Assembly (NCBI GenBank): GCA_026932235.1
Contig: JAIXKR010000112.1
Span: 1 to 33,898 of the forward strand
Source: Burkholderiales bacterium
GTDB lineage: Bacteria > Pseudomonadota > Gammaproteobacteria > Burkholderiales > Burkholderiaceae_C
Reading direction: 5' to 3'
Length of the DNA: 33,898 nucleotides
Positions within the stretch are counted from its first letter, which is position 1. Each line of letters begins with the position of its first letter. The notes under the pieces were generated by a model, which saw nothing but the letters and a program-made list of their open reading frames with translations, did not search any database and was not told the origin of the DNA. Position numbers and translations under genes: made by a program. Shown here piece after piece: positions 32,600-33,898 of this stretch.

Positions 32600-33898
32600 A
32601 TGATCCTCGACTTCATTCCCGAATCAACCCGCGCCGCCGGTCTGGGCGCACTGATGAAGGGCGCCGGCGCGATTTCGCGCGTGCTGCCGATCCCGCAGCC
32701 GACGCTGCTGGTGGGCGCGGGCTCGAGCCGGCGGCTGGGGCAGGCGGTGGCGGCCTTCGGCCACGCACGCGTGCTCGTCGTCACCGACAAGGTGATCGTG
32801 AGCCTGGGGTTGCTGCAGGGCCTGACCGAGGCCCTGGTCGAAGGCGGTACCGGGATCGTGATCTTCGACGAGATCACCCCCGATGCGCCGATTCCGCTGA
32901 TCGAGCGCGGCATCGCCGCCTTCCGCGACAACGATTGCGACGCCCTGATCGCGGTCGGCGGCGGCAGCGCCATCGACGCCGCCAAGGCGATCGCGGTGGC
33001 CATCGCCAACCCGGGCCGCAGCCTGCGTTCGCTCGCCGGCTATTACAAGGGGCTGCGCACGCCGATGCCGGTGTACGCCGTGCCCACGACCGCGGGCACC
33101 GGATCGGAGGTGACCGTGGCCGCGGTCATCGCCGACCCGGCACGGCACAGCAAGCTGGTCATCGTCGACACGCGCCTCGTGCCGCGCATGGCCGCGCTCG
33201 ACCCCGCGCTGATGACCGGTTTGCCGAGCGCGATCACCGCCGCCACCGGAATCGACGCGCTCACGCATGCGGTCGAGGCCTTCATCGGCAACTGGGCCAC
33301 GGCGCACACCGACGCGCTCGCGCTGGCCGCGGTGGGGCTGATCTTCGCCAACCTGCGCACCGCATGCAGCGACGGAGCGGACCTGGCGGCGCGCGAGAAC
33401 ATGGCGCTGGCCAGCACCTGGGCGGGCATGGCGTTCACGCGCGCCAACGTCGGCTACGTGCATGCCATCGCGCACCAGTTCGGCGGCCTGTACCACACGC
33501 CGCACGGCCTGGCCAACGCCATCATGCTGCCGCACGTGCTGCGCTTCTCCGCGCCCGCGGTCAGCGGGCGCCTGGCGCAGCTGGCGCTGCGCGCGGGGCT
33601 CGGGCAGGAAGGCGAGGACGACGAGACGCTGGCGCGCGCGTTCATCGACGGCGTGTGCGCGCTCAACGAAGACATCGGCATTCCGACCACGCTGCAAGCG
33701 CTGCGCGAAGAGGACATCCCGGCGCTGGCGCGTGCGGCGCTGCAGGAGGCGCACACCGGCTACCCGGTGCCGCGCTACATGACGCAGGCGCAGTGCGAGG
33801 CGATGATCCGCGCCGTCTTGCCCGGCGCGGACGCGGCCGGCGCGGCACCCGCGAAGCGGCCGCGCAAGACCGCGCCGCGCAAGACCGCGCCGCGCAAG
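32600..33898 (+). CDS. Iron-containing alcohol dehydrogenase (3' end outside window)
   Basis: An open frame of 433 codons running off the right edge. The NAD-binding motif is AVGGGSAIDAAKAIA, followed by AVPTTAGTGSEVT. Metal ligands are the Asp and His of GIDALTHAVEAF and the two His of GYVHAIAHQFGGLYHTPHGLANA, as in FucO/YqhD-type group III alcohol dehydrogenases. GGAG lies 7 nt before the ATG at 32600. The conserved enzyme ends near residue 412. What follows is an unusual tail of repeated Pro-Arg-Lys-Thr-Ala units. The N-terminus (MILDFIPESTRAAGL) is longer than in typical homologues. Substrate is unknown. Confidence 0.92.
   Translation, partial: MILDFIPESTRAAGLGALMKGAGAISRVLPIPQPTLLVGAGSSRRLGQAVAAFGHARVLVVTDKVIVSLGLLQGLTEALVEGGTGIVIFDEITPDAPIPLIERGIAAFRDNDCDALIAVGGGSAIDAAKAIAVAIANPGRSLRSLAGYYKGLRTPMPVYAVPTTAGTGSEVTVAAVIADPARHSKLVIVDTRLVPRMAALDPALMTGLPSAITAATGIDALTHAVEAFIGNWATAHTDALALAAVGLIFANLRTACSDGADLAARENMALASTWAGMAFTRANVGYVHAIAHQFGGLYHTPHGLANAIMLPHVLRFSAPAVSGRLAQLALRAGLGQEGEDDETLARAFIDGVCALNEDIGIPTTLQALREEDIPALARAALQEAHTGYPVPRYMTQAQCEAMIRAVLPGADAAGAAPAKRPRKTAPRKTAPRK
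33860..33898 (+). repeat. 15-bp tandem repeat encoding PRKTA units
   Basis: CCGCGCAAGACCGCG occurs at 33860-33874 and 33875-33889, and a third copy begins at 33890 and is cut by the window end. The repeat is in frame, so unit loss or gain would change tail length by five residues without a frameshift. Confidence 0.85.

Overview
The window is about 34 kb of very GC-rich (roughly 70%), densely packed bacterial DNA. Gene families and gene order point to a betaproteobacterium of the order Burkholderiales, with a Rubrivivax/Leptothrix/Methylibium-like character. The clues are ahpC-ahpF, a cytosolic Ser/Thr kinase-PP2C pair leading into rph-rdgB-hemW, detached cheR-cheD-cheB, and many hybrid sensor kinases. 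This assignment is inferred from protein content; no rRNA or tRNA gene is present. Long antisense open frames are common because of the GC content and were discarded as shadows.

Left part (1-9800). A truncated acyl-CoA dehydrogenase diverges from an MFS transporter. The MFS gene converges on a retropepsin-like protease that follows yajQ, and murB diverges from yajQ. A leftward pair encodes a small exported protein resembling a molybdopterin-oxidoreductase domain but with no cysteine in its mature part, and a large hybrid histidine kinase (HisKA-HATPase-REC-HPt) joined by an ATGA overlap. Divergent from it is the peroxide-defence pair ahpC-ahpF, whose upstream region carries an OxyR-like tetrad and a 30-bp palindrome.

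Middle (9800-19550). A leftward series holds a solitary ParA ATPase, a MaoC-type hydratase, a LuxR-type response regulator and a second hybrid kinase. Then come an acetylornithine deacetylase (argE-like), a 62-residue coiled-coil protein, a DegS-like single-PDZ protease, and a rightward three-gene ABC exporter operon (HlyD-type adaptor, FtsX-type permease, LolD-type ATPase).

Accessory island (19554-22500). Two toxin-antitoxin modules lie side by side on the minus strand, hipB-hipA and vapB-vapC, possibly with a small membrane protein after hipA. The hipBA promoter can be read directly, together with three near-identical operators spaced exactly 50 bp apart. The vapBC promoter has its -10 box inside a perfect 8-bp inverted repeat.

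Right part (22500-33898). yicC diverges from a five-gene operon: Ser/Thr kinase, PP2C phosphatase, rph, rdgB, hemW. cheR-cheD-cheB run leftward. Diverging from them are a small diguanylate cyclase and a FlhG/MinD-like ATPase that overlap by 8 bp. An iron-containing alcohol dehydrogenase with a repetitive Pro-Arg-Lys-Thr-Ala tail runs off the right edge.

The themes are signalling (three kinase systems, chemotaxis adaptation, c-di-GMP), oxidative stress and envelope export, around housekeeping genes. The best candidates for under-described biology are the cysteine-less molybdo-fold protein coupled to a hybrid kinase, the evenly spaced hipBA operators, and the diguanylate cyclase-FlhG coupling beside cheRDB.
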